From the NCBI GenBank assembly GCA_032433765.1, contig JAVIAB010000160.1:40111617-40175616 (forward strand): a stretch of 64,000 bases of DNA. Direction: 5' to 3'. The DNA comes from Megaustenia siamemsis (taxonomy: Eukaryota; Mollusca; Gastropoda; Stylommatophora; Ariophantidae). Under the pieces are notes generated by a model, which was not told where the DNA came from, searched no databases, and saw nothing but the letters and a program-made list of their open reading frames with translations. Positions 43,114 through 53,521 of the stretch are shown piece after piece. Every line of letters starts with the position of its first letter. Positions within the stretch are counted from its first letter, which is position 1. The position numbers were made by a program, and so were the translations under genes.

Positions 43114-43278
43114 CTCTAGGACTTTATTTAGCCTGGGACTTTTATTGAAGCTTAATATGATCTGCTTCTTTTTTCTTTATTAATTAATTAGTTATTATTT
43201 CTATATAGATTATTATCTCCGATATAAATTACATAATATGAACTTTTATAATTTGTTGTCTGTGACGTTTTATTTTTT

Positions 43279-43909
43279 CATCATCATCATCAATGAGTGC
43301 GGTCTCCGCATAAAAGATTGGCTACCATGGAGCGCCATTCTGCTCTGTCTCTTGCTTTGATGGTGCAGGTTGTCATAGACTCACTTGTCCATCTTTTGAT
43401 GTTACTCGTCCATGTTGGTCATGGTATATCTCTGTCTCGTTTACCCTGTAATTTGCCTGCCATGATTACTTTTAGTAGGCTATCGTGTCTTTTAACATGC
43501 CCCAAAAATCTCAATGGTCCTGTTTGGATTGTTTTTAGTAGTTCTCTTTTAATTTTTAGTTGCTTTAAGACTTCATCGTTTGTTTTCTTTTCCTTCCATC
43601 CAATTCTACCTATTCTTCTATAAATCCACATTTCAAAGGCTTCAATTTTCTGTTCTGATTTCTTGTCTAATGTCCATGTTTCTGCACCATACAGGAATAT
43701 TGAGAAGATGTAACATTTTGCTATTCTTAGTTTTAGCCCTGGTGTTATTTGTTTTAATGTTAGTATATTTTTCATGGCATTAAAATTACTTTTTGCCATA
43801 CCTATTCTTTTCTTCATTTCAGTTGTACATTTTCCATCACTGGTTATAGTATGTCCAAGGTAGTTGTAGTTCTGAACTTTAAACCAGGGATACTCCTATC
43901 TTGATGCCG
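43279..43909 (-). mobile_element. LINE-B2 3' fragment
   Basis: Minus-strand copy carrying a 132-codon uninterrupted stretch (KRIGMAKSNFNAMKNILTLK, YGAETWTLDKKSEQKIEAFE, GHVKRHDSLLKVIMAG). It ends in tcatcatcatcatcaatgag on the + strand. Its 5' boundary text matches the 40258 copy. Confidence 0.9.
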
Positions 43910-44175
43910 TCATTATCATTACACTCCGAACATCTCCATAGGTGCTCAGATCCCCTCCTCAGCAAGTCCCGCAGTATTCAACGACTGACGACTCCAGTTC
44001 TGTGTTGGTTGATAAGTCTTCTTACACGCCCACTAAGTTTATCGTTTCTGGCTGTGCTCATCTTAACTCCCATCTTTTTCATCCAAAGGAGTGACGTGGA
44101 CTCATGGTTGTTGAAGTCTTGTGCCCTTCCCACATCTCGGTGGGCATTGATGATGTCCGCCCTAACCATTGGCTG
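43910..44175 (-). mobile_element. LINE-G 3' fragment
   Basis: The minus strand reads RADIINAHRDVGRAQDFNNH then ESTSLLWMKKMGVKMSTARN and KLSGRVRRLINQHRTGVVSR. This is the tail after the RNase H domain in a LINE lineage; the 54990-55353 copy still shows the RNase H end. Confidence 0.82.
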
Positions 44176-44267
44176 ACCAATTTTTATTATTATTATTAGT
44201 TACAGTAAAAGTAGCTAGTAGTTACCGTTAAATTAATTTTGCAAATTAAAGTAAGTGTTTTTAACAC

Positions 44268-44488
44268 TAAAAAAAAAAAAAAGTAAAGAGCCCCCATCAA
44301 GCCAAGTGGCGTATAGGGAATATGGTGTTGGTGACCATAAATTATACAGACCTTCAACACATGATTTTTGGGATAATGTGGTCGGTATTACGCCCGTGCC
44401 GCTTTACTTTCCCAGAAAAAATCCGGTACCCATTTAAGGTTGTGTGAACTCGGAAGCCGTCGGTTGGGATCGAATCCTACCTCTTTTT
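44268..44488 (-). mobile_element. SINE-1 copy, 5'-truncated
   Basis: The + strand has cgtatagggaatatggtgtt and cggtacccatttaagg up to gttgggatcgaatcctacct; the tRNA 5' half and A box are missing. Confidence 0.9.
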
Positions 44489-44516
44489 TAACACAAAAAA
44501 TGGGTTTTAAAATGTA

Positions 44517-44551
44517 TGACTCTTTCTTCTTTCCTTCCTCATTTGCCTTTC
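44517..44551 (-). mobile_element. LINE-D terminal shred
   Basis: The + strand ttctttccttcctcatttgc then ctttcag is the reverse complement of the LINE-D stop region (ctgaaaggcaaatgaggaag). Confidence 0.55.
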
Positions 44552-45008
44552 AGATTTGAGAATGTTATTGTTTACAGAAACATTTATTATAGTTTATAGG
44601 AAACATAATTGTTTACCTTTAATGTTTTTATTGTTTTGCAGTAATAATTACTATATTATTTACAGCTCGTCGTACCATTGCTTACAGCAAAAGTTGTTAT
44701 CCTGTACTGTTAATAATATTATAGTTTCTACAGTGAAAGTTATTCCTAACTTCTGGGAAAGAGAATTGTTTAAAGTAATTCGTTTGCAATAAAGATTGTT
44801 GTTTTATTGTCAGTAAAAGTTGTTTTATTGTTGATTAACTCAAATAATTTAGTTCGTTATATTTTAATTAAAATAATCCATAGCAATTTTGACATTTCAG
44901 AAAATAATAACCGTAGTCAATAAATTATTAGTCAACACCTAGGAACTCTGATAGTTTACAGTATACAAACTGGTACCAAAATTATCGACCTTTTCAACAT
45001 TTAATTTT
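44552..45008. other. Unassigned AT-rich sequence upstream of the candidate promoter
   Basis: Degenerate gtttac/ttattgtt phrases recur loosely. No element or gene recognised. Confidence 0.4.
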
Positions 45009-45009
45009 C

Positions 45010-45026
45010 ATTGGTTGCTATAAATA
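45010..45026 (+). promoter_or_regulatory. Candidate TATA promoter with ATTGG box
   Basis: TATAAATA at 45019-45026 matches the TATA consensus. Its expected start site, about 31 bases on, falls at an A in cttatcaaag (45050). An inverted CCAAT box (attgg, 45010-45014) lies unusually close. The placement 129 bases before a strong-context ATG is the reason to list it. Promoter calls from sequence alone are weak. Confidence 0.4.
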
Positions 45027-45178
45027 ACCTGGACAAGGAAAGCCTTATCAAAGATTGTTATTCTAGAATTTGGCTGCTTGAAGTTACTGATAAACCCGGA
45101 TTGTTCCGTGATTCCCATGTGTGTACGGATTTTCTCCAATTTTGAGCAGTGAATAGCATCTAAAGGACCCCAGCAGAT

Positions 45179-45257
45179 ATGGCAGTGGAGCCGTACAAGG
45201 ATCTTCTCAAGTGGATATTATGTTGTACCTTCCTGTGCCTGGCTGCAGCATCAACCA
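45179..45257 (+). CDS. Candidate first coding exon of a secreted or membrane protein (partial)
   Basis: The ATG at 45179 has a strong context (G at -3, G at +4). The 26 codons start MAVEPYKDLLK, with a charged N-terminus, followed by a hydrophobic core WILCCTFLCLAAA and a small-residue end (ST), as in signal peptides. The exon ends at a donor-like a|gtgagta, with the GT at 45258, in phase 1. A phase 1 intron just after a signal peptide is common in genes for secreted proteins. Upstream are a TATA box at 45019 and a short out-of-frame uORF (45117-45152) with a weak start. No matching acceptor or downstream exon could be identified; the intron would contain the repeats that follow. It could be chance. 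Confidence 0.42.
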
Positions 45258-45295
45258 GTGAGTACAAATGACTGTCACTTGTCGTTACATATTTA

Positions 45296-45318
45296 CTTCC
45301 TTCCTTCCTTCCTTCTTT

Positions 45319-45386
<68 letters not shown>

Positions 45387-45420
45387 TCCTTCCTTCCTTC
45401 CTTCCTTCCTTCTTTCCTTT
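45296..45420. repeat. CCTT/TTTC microsatellite
   Basis: Four CCTT units, then about 17 tttc units, then further ccttcctt. It lies within the presumed first intron of the candidate gene. Confidence 0.97.
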
Positions 45421-45871
45421 GATTCTTTCTTTCTTCCTGTATCTTCTTTCTTCGTGCATATATTCTTTCCATCTTAACCTGTATAATATTCGAAACATTT
45501 CATTTCCCCTCACCAACAAATAATGTTCATTTCAATATCTTTACTTTTTCTATGTGTGCATTATGTAGAAATCCTCTTCCTGAACGCATCTTTTCCTTCT
45601 TGCATCCACGCATTTAATTTCTCTACGAGATATCCGAGAATATCGTTTATCTGCCACAAGAACGCCACTCCTACCGGTCTCAAATTGACGCAAGCTTGTC
45701 AAACATTCCTTCGTAATTACTTCATTCTTTTTTTCCTCGCTTTGCTCCTTCTTTCGTTGCTGCCTGATGCACATTTAGGCTACTCTTTCTCCCCTTCTAA
45801 ATCAAACATCGCGCTATCTGCTGTCTGAATCTCTTAGATCTTGAAGAAGAAAATTAGGGAGAAAGGAAGAA

Positions 45872-46240
45872 ATGAGCTCTGGTGAAATCATAAAAACGAG
45901 AGCAGCGTTCGTATTTCTCCTATCATTTGTAATTGTCCCGTCGACAGATGTCCAGAAACTTGCATTTTCAGATTTGATGTTCAAATCGACTAAACGGCAA
46001 CTGATTTACTCTCCAAACTTGCGTGTGTGTTTGCTGTTGGGTTTAGCAATCAGCGTTCATTACGCAGCTGTTGTTTATACAACATTGCTGTTTATGCAAC
46101 AATGTTGCTTGTATCTGTATAAGAATATAATTTTGAAATCAGAATTGTTTATGAAACAGTGTTATATATACAGGAGCATATTTTATCGCGTATGTAACGG
46201 TGCAGTTTTATACTGCAGTATAGTTTATATAACAGAGTAG
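45872..46240 (+). CDS. Unrecognised 122-codon open frame with signal-like N-terminus
   Basis: The frame starts MSSGEIIKTRAAFVFLLSFV, so it has a hydrophobic stretch near the start, and has a second hydrophobic part near residues 50-75. No family is recognised. From about 46060 the DNA contains loose repeats of gtttatacaacattg type, which argues against a real gene. I give it low weight. Confidence 0.15.
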   Translation: MSSGEIIKTRAAFVFLLSFVIVPSTDVQKLAFSDLMFKSTKRQLIYSPNLRVCLLLGLAISVHYAAVVYTTLLFMQQCCLYLYKNIILKSELFMKQCYIYRSIFYRVCNGAVLYCSIVYITE

Positions 46241-46334
46241 CTTATGTAGCATCTTAGTTTATTAATTATTGTAATGTATTCGGTGATCGCTGTATATGCA
46301 TGGTAGCGTCATTGGTATAGTATGTTGTCATGTC

Positions 46335-46520
46335 ACCACTATTTTATATTCAATATCACTGTTTTATCTAGTCACCAATATCTTATATTCAATATCACTG
46401 CTTTACCTAGTCACCACTATCTTATATTCAATATCACCGTTTTATCTAGTCACCACTATCTTATATTCAATATCACCGCTTTATCTAGTCACCACTATCT
46501 TATATTCAATATCACCAATA
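46335..46520. repeat. 39-bp minisatellite, about 5 copies
   Basis: The unit tagtcaccactatcttatat then tcaatatcaccgttttatc repeats every 39 bases. Confidence 0.95.
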
Positions 46521-46539
46521 TATTTAATTTTATTAAATA

Positions 46540-47030
46540 TATTTATCTCACAGCTTATTTTAACATCATCGCCACTATTTATCTCACAGCTTATTTTAAC
46601 CTCATCGCCAATATTTATCTCACAGCTTATTTTAACCTCATCGCCAATATTTATCTTACAGCTTATTTTAACCTCATCGCCACTATTTATCCCACAGCTT
46701 ATTTTACCTCATCGCCACTATGTATCCCACAGCTTATTTTACCTCATCGCCACTATTTATCTCACAGCTTATTTTACCTCGTCGCCGCTATTTAACTCAC
46801 AGCTTATTTTACCTCATCGCCACTATTTATCTCACAGCTTATTTTACCTCATCGCCACTATTTATCTCACAGCTTATGTTACCTCATCGCCACTGTTTAT
46901 CTCACAACTTATTTTACCTCATCGCCACTATTTATCTCACAGCTTATATTACCTCATCGCCACTATCTATCTCACAGCTTATATTACCTCATCGCCACTA
47001 TTTATTTCACCGCCTATTTTACATTATCAC
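46540..47030. repeat. 35-36-bp minisatellite, about 13 copies
   Basis: The unit ctcacagcttattttacctc then atcgccactatttat repeats. Early copies have an extra a (ttttaacct), giving 36 bases. It directly follows the unrelated 39-bp array. The 257-codon frame across both is not considered a gene. Confidence 0.95.
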
Positions 47031-47147
47031 ATCTGTTTAAGCTCACCAATACAACATAGACAGACTTAGTCACCCACATAAACACAATCATATTGTTTTA
47101 ATAAAACATGGTTGTTCCCATCTTTTCGTACAGGTTACCAACATACA

Positions 47148-47607
47148 TCAAAACAAATAACACCAGGGCTAAAACTAAGAGTAGCAAAATGTTAAATCTT
47201 CTCAATATTCCTGTATGATGCAGAAACATGGACATTAGACCAGAAAACAGAACAGAAAATTGAAACATTTGAAGTGTGGATTTATAGAAGAATAGGTAGA
47301 ATTGGGTGGAAAGAAAAGAAAACAAAAAATGAAGTTTTAAAACAACTAAAAATGAAAAGAGAACTACTAAACACAATTAGAACATAGCAAATGAAATTTT
47401 TGGGGCATGTTAAAAGACACAACAGCCTAATAAAAGTTATATTGGAAGGGAAAATACAAGGTAAAAGAGGCAGACCAAGACTAACATGACCTATGTCAAT
47501 CTATGTCAACCTATGACAATCTGCACCATCAAAGCAAGAGAAAGAGTGGAGTGGCGCTCCATGGTAGCTAACCTTCGATGCGGAGACGGCACTCAATGAT
47601 GATGATG
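47148..47607 (+). mobile_element. LINE-B2 3' fragment with perfect 11-bp target duplication
   Basis: The 460-bp copy starts within the IAKCYxFS region and ends caatgatgatgatg. The flanks share accaacataca exactly (47137-47147 and 47608-47618). A small deletion removes part of the GRGRPRLTW tail. Confidence 0.93.
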
Positions 47608-47864
47608 ACCAACATACAAACAATCTTGTTTTCGAATCAAAACAATATTGTTTTAATAAAACATGCTTTTCTCCATCTTTTCGTACTTATTCCAAACTTT
47701 CCTTTTTTTTGCACATATTCTGTAGACTTTCCCACAGTTTAACATTTTCTGCAAAAATGTGCATGCGTTCTCTATTCACTATTTGTGAATCATTGTGTTC
47801 TATTCCGTTACTTTTTATACAGTTTATTATTATTTGTTGCTGGCTTGCGTTCGTCAAATGACTA

Positions 47865-47926
47865 AAGGAGTATACCTCGTCATCATCCGCACTTAAAAGG
47901 ACGTTAAATGGGTGTGTGGGGGACTG
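47865..47926 (+). mobile_element. SINE-7 tail phrase
   Basis: Text cctcgtcatcatccgcactt then aaaaggacgttaaatggg matches the start of the SINE-7 module at 36545. It abuts a SINE-3 head. Confidence 0.6.
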
Positions 47927-47928
47927 GT

Positions 47929-48260
47929 TGGTCTCGAGGCAAGACGCCGGCCTCGAGCCAGAGAGGTTGTGGGTTCAAATCCCGACTATACTGGTTGTGA
48001 TTTTTATTTATAATTTCTCTCAGCGGCAACCACCGAAAAAAAAAATATGAGTACCTCTGAAGTCGGAGTTATCTGCCTGTGTGGCAAGGGACCCCTGTAT
48101 GCACGGCTGCCAGGGAAAAATGGATTAACACACACAATTTCACCCGTGCGCTACCGGGGCCCGAAAGAGGAGTAAAGAATAGTGGCGATGTACTCTACCA
48201 AGCATGTTCGTAAGAGGCGAGAAAGGAGGGTTGGGCATGGGACTGGCTATCCCATACTGT
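47929..48260 (+). mobile_element. SINE-3 copy, longest in the window
   Basis: The head ggactggttggtctcgaggc with B box gggttcaaatcccg leads to gttatctgcctgtgtggc and ggattaacacacacaattt. A distal part follows containing gttcgtaagaggcga (48206-48220), the conserved core segment also seen inverted at 28011-28028. Confidence 0.88.
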
Positions 48261-48289
48261 AAAAAAATAAGCCGAAAAAAACTTAACAA

Positions 48290-48380
48290 ACATGGACAAG
48301 TCAAAGCTTGGAAAGTGTTTGTTGAAGACCTATGCTCCACTGGGAGCTAAAAAGGTAGAAGACAAGAAGAAGACACAAAA
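48290..48380 (+). mobile_element. LINE-H extreme 3' coding end
   Basis: The + strand reads AWKVFVEDLCSTGS then KGRRQEE, matching the LINE-H end on the minus strand at about 30420-30490 (ttccaagccg, agctccatgtgg). Confidence 0.72.
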
Positions 48381-48448
48381 TTTAGTTCCTAGTCTCTTGG
48401 GACTTCGTCAGAGTCATAGAAGCTAGCAACTAAAAAAAAAAAAAAGTA

Positions 48449-48530
48449 GGCATGTCGGCGTTGTGTTCTGGTTTGCAGTATAACTGTGATATTTGCGCAT
48501 TTCGTCCCAACACATCCGACTTCAGCACTA
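48449..48530 (+). mobile_element. SINE-7 module
   Basis: ggtttgcagtataactgtga then tatttgcgcatttcgtccca and acacatccgacttcagcac, matching 36580-36655. Confidence 0.72.
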
Positions 48531-49009
48531 TTTTTTTTTTTTAAAGTTTATATCCTTTTTAGTTGAAGTGTTGAGGAGGGTGGATGCACATATTACCGTT
48601 TGTGTCGGCTTTATGTTTATCACCACTTTGGTAATTTATCGACAACAAACTGAGAACACATGCAACAGCTTCAAGCCATTACACCTTATTACGTTTGCCT
48701 TGAACTTCAAGAATCTTGAAAGATTCTGAAAATGATGCACTTTTTGTAGGCGTACCATGTTGAATTTTTAAAATTGTGTGTGTGTGAAGGAAACAGAAAG
48801 CGACAGAATGCTTTAGTGGTCAAAGTGAGTTATAAATAGACATGCCGCGCGGGTAAACGCAATCACATGACAGAAAACGTCGTAAAAATATAGTACAATA
48901 TGTAGTTATCGTCCTTTTCAGTCAATTAGATCTGTGTTATTTCCTATTTGTTGAGTGGAAATAAATATATCTCATTATCTCTTTTCTGCTCTTTCTATGT
49001 CTGTTTGAT

Positions 49010-49011
<2 letters not shown>
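48531..49011. other. Unassigned sequence
   Basis: A 78-codon frame at 48493-48729 has no recognisable domain. Confidence 0.4.

Positions 49012-49060
<49 letters not shown>
49012..49060. repeat. CT dinucleotide microsatellite
   Basis: About 24 ct units. Confidence 0.98.
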
Positions 49061-49064
<4 letters not shown>

Positions 49065-49372
49065 TCACTTTTTGTCTTTATCTAATTTTATAAGAAATAA
49101 CTATTTTGCTCAGCCACCCTTGTCACTGTGGTTGTTTCGCCTTTCTATTTTTATCTTAGTCTCTCACTCTTTAATTGTTACTATGTGTATTACCTTTGCT
49201 TCTCTGTGCCTATAACATTTAACATGGCGTATTCCTTCTCTGGGTGCTGTGTAGCGTGGCACGGGAAAATTACTGTTGCACACTGCAAAATTGAAGGTTA
49301 TGGAGAGACGTGATATTCACCGCATTTCCGCGTCTCAACATGGAAATGCATGAATCAATGAATCCTGCTTCA

Positions 49373-49434
49373 TTCATCCATCCATCCATCCATCCGTCCG
49401 TCCGTCCGTCCGTCCGTCCATCCATCCATCCATT
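49373..49434. repeat. ATCC/GTCC tetranucleotide block
   Basis: Five ATCC, six GTCC, then three ATCC units, so a central variant block is flanked by the parent unit on both sides. Confidence 0.96.
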
Positions 49435-50185
49435 TATGGTTGACATTTTTATCCTGAACAATCTTACTCCTCTTACCTCCGTAATCTATAGTATGATTTA
49501 GCTCTCACTCACTCTGCCAAATTCATTCCTCCTTTTCACTCCGCGTCTGTTATAGTTGAATGTATGCATCTATCATTTACTCCCCTCCTTCTATTGGTCA
49601 CCTTCTTTATTTCTCTCTTCAATCTATTCATTCTTCAGTTTTCTCAAAATCTTTAATTTGTCATTTTCTCGATCGCTCCCTGTCAATTTTTCTCTGTCAA
49701 TCTCTCCCTGTCAAACTTTCTCTGTCAATCTCTCCCTGTCAATCTCTCACTGTCAATCTCTCCCTCCAAAACTGTTTTAATATTTTTATTTCCTATAACA
49801 CAGTCGGTTCTGTTCTTTCTCGATTTCCTTTCCGCATTCTGTATTGTCCTTTCTCTTTATTTCTCCTCCAGTCTGGATTATACTTTCTCTTTTCTTTTTC
49901 TCGAATCTTTGTTATTCTTTCTGTGGATCCCTTCCCCGTTATGTCCAATGCAGTTTTATTTCCTTTCCGTCAGTTTTGTTTTTTATCCTTTCTTATTTCC
50001 ATTTCACTAATCTGTACTTTTTTTTCTCATTATCTCACACTCAATGTTTTATTCTTGTTTCATCTTTATTATTTCCCCTTTTTTTCTCATTCATTTGTTT
50101 TTTTTCTTCTCCACAGTCTTTTTTAAAAAAAAAAAATTCTTTTCTTGGTTCTTTTCCAGGTCTGTCTCAACGTGTTTATTAAACT
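49435..50185. other. Pyrimidine-rich unassigned sequence with 15-bp repeats
   Basis: At 49676-49770 phrases such as tctccctgtcaatc recur at about 15 bases. Hydrophobic frames in the T-rich stretch are compositional. Confidence 0.5.
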
Positions 50186-50189
50186 GAAG

Positions 50190-51350
50190 AGTCTCTCTAC
50201 ATCCATTATCTATTCACTAAATCTCTCCTCATCCATAGTCTATTCACTGAAGCTCTCTGCATCTATTATCTATTCACTCAATCTCTCCACATCCATAATC
50301 TATTCATTCAATCTCTCCACATCCATAATCTATTCACTCAATCTCTCCACATCCATAATCTATTCACTCAGTCTCTCCACATCCATAATCTATTCACTCA
50401 GTCTCTCCACATCCATAATCTATTCACTCAATCTCTCCACATCCATAATCTATTCACTCAATCTCTCCACATCCATAACCTATTCACTCAATCTCTCCAC
50501 ATCCATAACCTATTCACTCAATCTCTCCACATCCATAACCTATTCACTCAATCTCTCCACATCCATAATCTATTCACTCAATCTCTCCACATCCATAATC
50601 TATTCACTCAATCTCTCCACATCCATAATATATTCACTCAATCTCTCCACATCCATAATCTATTCACTCAATCTCTCCACATCCATAACCTATTCACTCA
50701 ATCTCTCCACATCCATAATCTATTCACTCAATCTCTCCACATCCATAACCTATTCACTCAATCTCTCCACATCCATAATCTATTCACTCAATCTCTCCAC
50801 ATCCATAACCTATTCACTCAATCTCTCCACATCCATAATCTATTCACTCAATCTCTCCACATCCATAACCTATTCACTCAATCTCTCCACATCCATAACC
50901 TATTCACTCAATCTCTCCACATCCATAATCTATTCACTCAATCTCTCCACATCCATAATCTATTCACTCAATCTCTCCACATCCATAATCTATTCACTCA
51001 ATCTCTCCACATCCATAATCTATTCACTCAATCTCTCCACATCCATAATCTATTCACTCAATCTCTCCACATCCATAATCTATTCACTCAATCTCTCCAC
51101 ATCCATAACCTATTCACTCAATCTCTCCACATCCATAATCTATTCACTCAATCTCTCCACATCCATAACCTATTCACTCAATCTCTCCACATCCATAACC
51201 TACTCACTCAATCTCTCCACATCCATAATCTATTCACTCAATCTCTCCACATCCATAATCTATTCACTCAATCTCTCCACATCCATAATCTATTCACTCA
51301 ATCTCTCCACATCCATAATCTATTCACTCAATCTCTCCACTTTGATAATC
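50190..51350. repeat. 30-bp minisatellite, about 39 copies
   Basis: The unit ctctccacatccataatcta then ttcactcaat repeats every 30 bases almost without change, apart from an aatc/aacc dimorphism. Because 30 is a multiple of three, the LSTSIIYSLN decapeptide frame stays open for about 400 codons; no independent coding evidence exists. Confidence 0.98.
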
Positions 51351-51667
51351 TATTAACGGTATCTAACCACATTAACCATCTATGGACTTAATAACCACAT
51401 ATATATCATTTATTAACTTCGAGTTATCTGCATTTTAAAATATTTATTAACTTAATCTCTAGGCACTTATCATTTATAATATTAATCTTTCATTATTTAT
51501 TATGTATTAACTTTTATCCTTATATATATATGCCATTTATTGCCTTTAACTCTCTACATTTATCAATTATTAACTTAATTTCTCAAAATTTGTCACTTTT
51601 AATCTTTTTATTTTGCCTATTTCTTTATATTAGCACAAAAAGGGAACTCCTAAAACACATCAGAAAT
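51351..51667. other. AT-rich sequence
   Basis: Loosely repetitive cattattaacttaat phrases; no feature recognised. Confidence 0.4.
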
Positions 51668-52180
51668 AATCAATCAACATTTTTTTGGGCACATCATGAG
51701 AAGAGGAAAGTTGGAATACTTGGTTACAACTGGTAAAATAAAAGGAAAGAGAGATCGCGACAACAAAGAGAGAAAATACTGGATAGCTTGATGTCATGGC
51801 ATGGAAAACAGTCAACAACAGAACTAATACGATGTACTGTAGATAGAAGATTATGGAAGGACATGATCGCCTACGCCATCCGGTATAAAAGTAAAAGTAT
51901 AGAGCCCCCGTCACGCCAAGTGGCGTATAGGGAATATGGTGTTAGTGACCATACATTTTACAGACCTTCGGCACATGATTTTTGGGGTAATGCTGTCGGT
52001 ATTACGCCCGTGTCGCTTTACTTTCCCATAAAAAAATCCGGTACCCATTTAAGGCTCGGTGAACCCGGAAGCCGTCGGTTGGGATAGAACCCTACCCCTT
52101 GTCATTTGTAGTCCAGTTCACTAACCACTGAGCTATTGCGGCTCCTACGCTATCCTGTATGGCACATGATAATGATGATT
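51668..52180 (+). mobile_element. LINE-A2 3' fragment split by a SINE-1 insertion
   Basis: A2 text runs from aacatttttttgggcacatc to cctacgccatccggtat at 51886 and resumes at 52146 with tacgctatcctgtatggcac. Confidence 0.88.
51887..52145 (-). mobile_element. SINE-1 copy inserted in LINE-A2
   Basis: Complete minus-strand SINE-1 ending tgagctattgcggctcc on the + strand. The host sequence tacgccatccggtat (51872-51886) recurs as tacgctatcctgtat (52146-52160), a 15-bp target duplication with two later changes. Confidence 0.94.
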
Positions 52181-52184
52181 CCTT

Positions 52185-52715
52185 CATAAATTATTGACGT
52201 TATCTCTAAATATATTTTATTTTGTAACATTACCTCTCTTCTCATTTCTATCCTTCTCCCCTACCTCTTTCTTCACTCCACTCATCTATCTGCTGCACCA
52301 TTTACTCGTCTGTCTATTAAACTGCTTCCCTCCACCAATCTGCCGCTCACTAAACCTCTCTGATTCCTTTCAGACCCAACCTCAAACATTTAACATAAAA
52401 CAAACATGAAAACGATACTTAAAAAAAAAAATGAAATAAAAAAAACCTGAACCTGGTTGCCATGCCGCCCACAGAGTGAAATGGCCCTCCTCCAGCCTCG
52501 ATATTCGAGACTTCAATTATGCTGTTTCTACCGCACGGGCCATGATTAGAGAGTCTGTTGTCGGGTAATCTATTCTTCTATGTTCTCGGCACTATCTTCT
52601 GTAGATTGTTTTCTTTGCATATATTTTCTCGCCACGTAAGAAATGAATACAAAGACGGTCTCAAAGCTACAATATGGGTCTTGTGGGACCTTAACTTTAT
52701 ACCGTTTAGCCTTGG
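52185..52715. other. Unassigned sequence
   Basis: Pyrimidine-rich near 52230-52370, then A runs. No element or gene recognised. Confidence 0.4.
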
Positions 52716-52728
52716 TACACTAGACTTA

Positions 52729-52983
52729 GGGAGCCGCGATAGCTCAGTGGTTAGTGAACTGAACTACCACGGACAAGGGGTAGGGTTCGATCCCAACCGA
52801 CGGCTTCAGAGTTCACCCAGCCTTAAATGGGTACCGGATTTTTTTCTGGGAAAGTAAAGCAGCACGGGCGTAATACTGACCACATTACCCCAAAAATCAT
52901 GTGCTGAAGGTCTGTAAAATATAGGGTCACTAACACCATATTTCCCTATACGCCACTTGGCGTGACGGGGGTACTTTACTTTT
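52729..52983 (+). mobile_element. SINE-1 copy with perfect 13-bp target duplication
   Basis: gggagccgcgatagctcagt head, ggtagggttcgatcccaacc B-box region and gacgggggtactttactttt end. The flanks share tacactagactta exactly (52716-52728 and 52984-52996). Confidence 0.96.
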
Positions 52984-53135
52984 TACACTAGACTTAACTG
53001 TTGTTTTCTTCTGTTTAATTGATTGATTAATTGTTTTATTGATGGATTGAGATAAATAGATTAATAGCTAATAATGATTTATATGGGATTTATTTTTCTT
53101 TTGTCATTTTGCTTGTGTTGTGAGGTAGTGTGGAT

Positions 53136-53521
53136 TTCTTGGCATCGTTCATTGGGTAGCTTGAGTATTTGTCATGGCATTCTTGACATCGCTAGTTGTG
53201 TAGCTTGAGTATTTGTCATGGCATTCTTGACATCGCTAGCTGTGTAGCTTGAGTATTTGTCATGACATTCTTGACATCGCTAGTTGTGTAGCATGAGTAT
53301 TTGTCATGACATTCTTGGCATCGCTAGTTGTGTAGTTTGAGTATTTGTCATGACATTCTTGACATCGCTAGTTGTGTAGCATGAGTATTTGTCATGACAT
53401 TCTTGACATCGCTAGCTGTGTAGCTTGAGTATTTGTCATGACATTCTTGACATCGCTAGTTGTGTAGCATGAGTATTTGTCATGACATTCTTGGCATCGC
53501 TAGTTGTGTAGTTTGAGTATT
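53136..53521. repeat. 44-bp minisatellite, first part
   Basis: The unit ttgtgtagcttgagtatttg then tcatgacattcttgacatcg ctag repeats every 44 bases; the first copies are diverged (tggcatt). Confidence 0.95.

Noticed and set aside
50145..51356. 403-codon frame of LSTSIIYSLN repeats
   Set aside because: The 30-bp unit is a multiple of three, so the frame stays open by arithmetic; no domain or codon signal outside the array.
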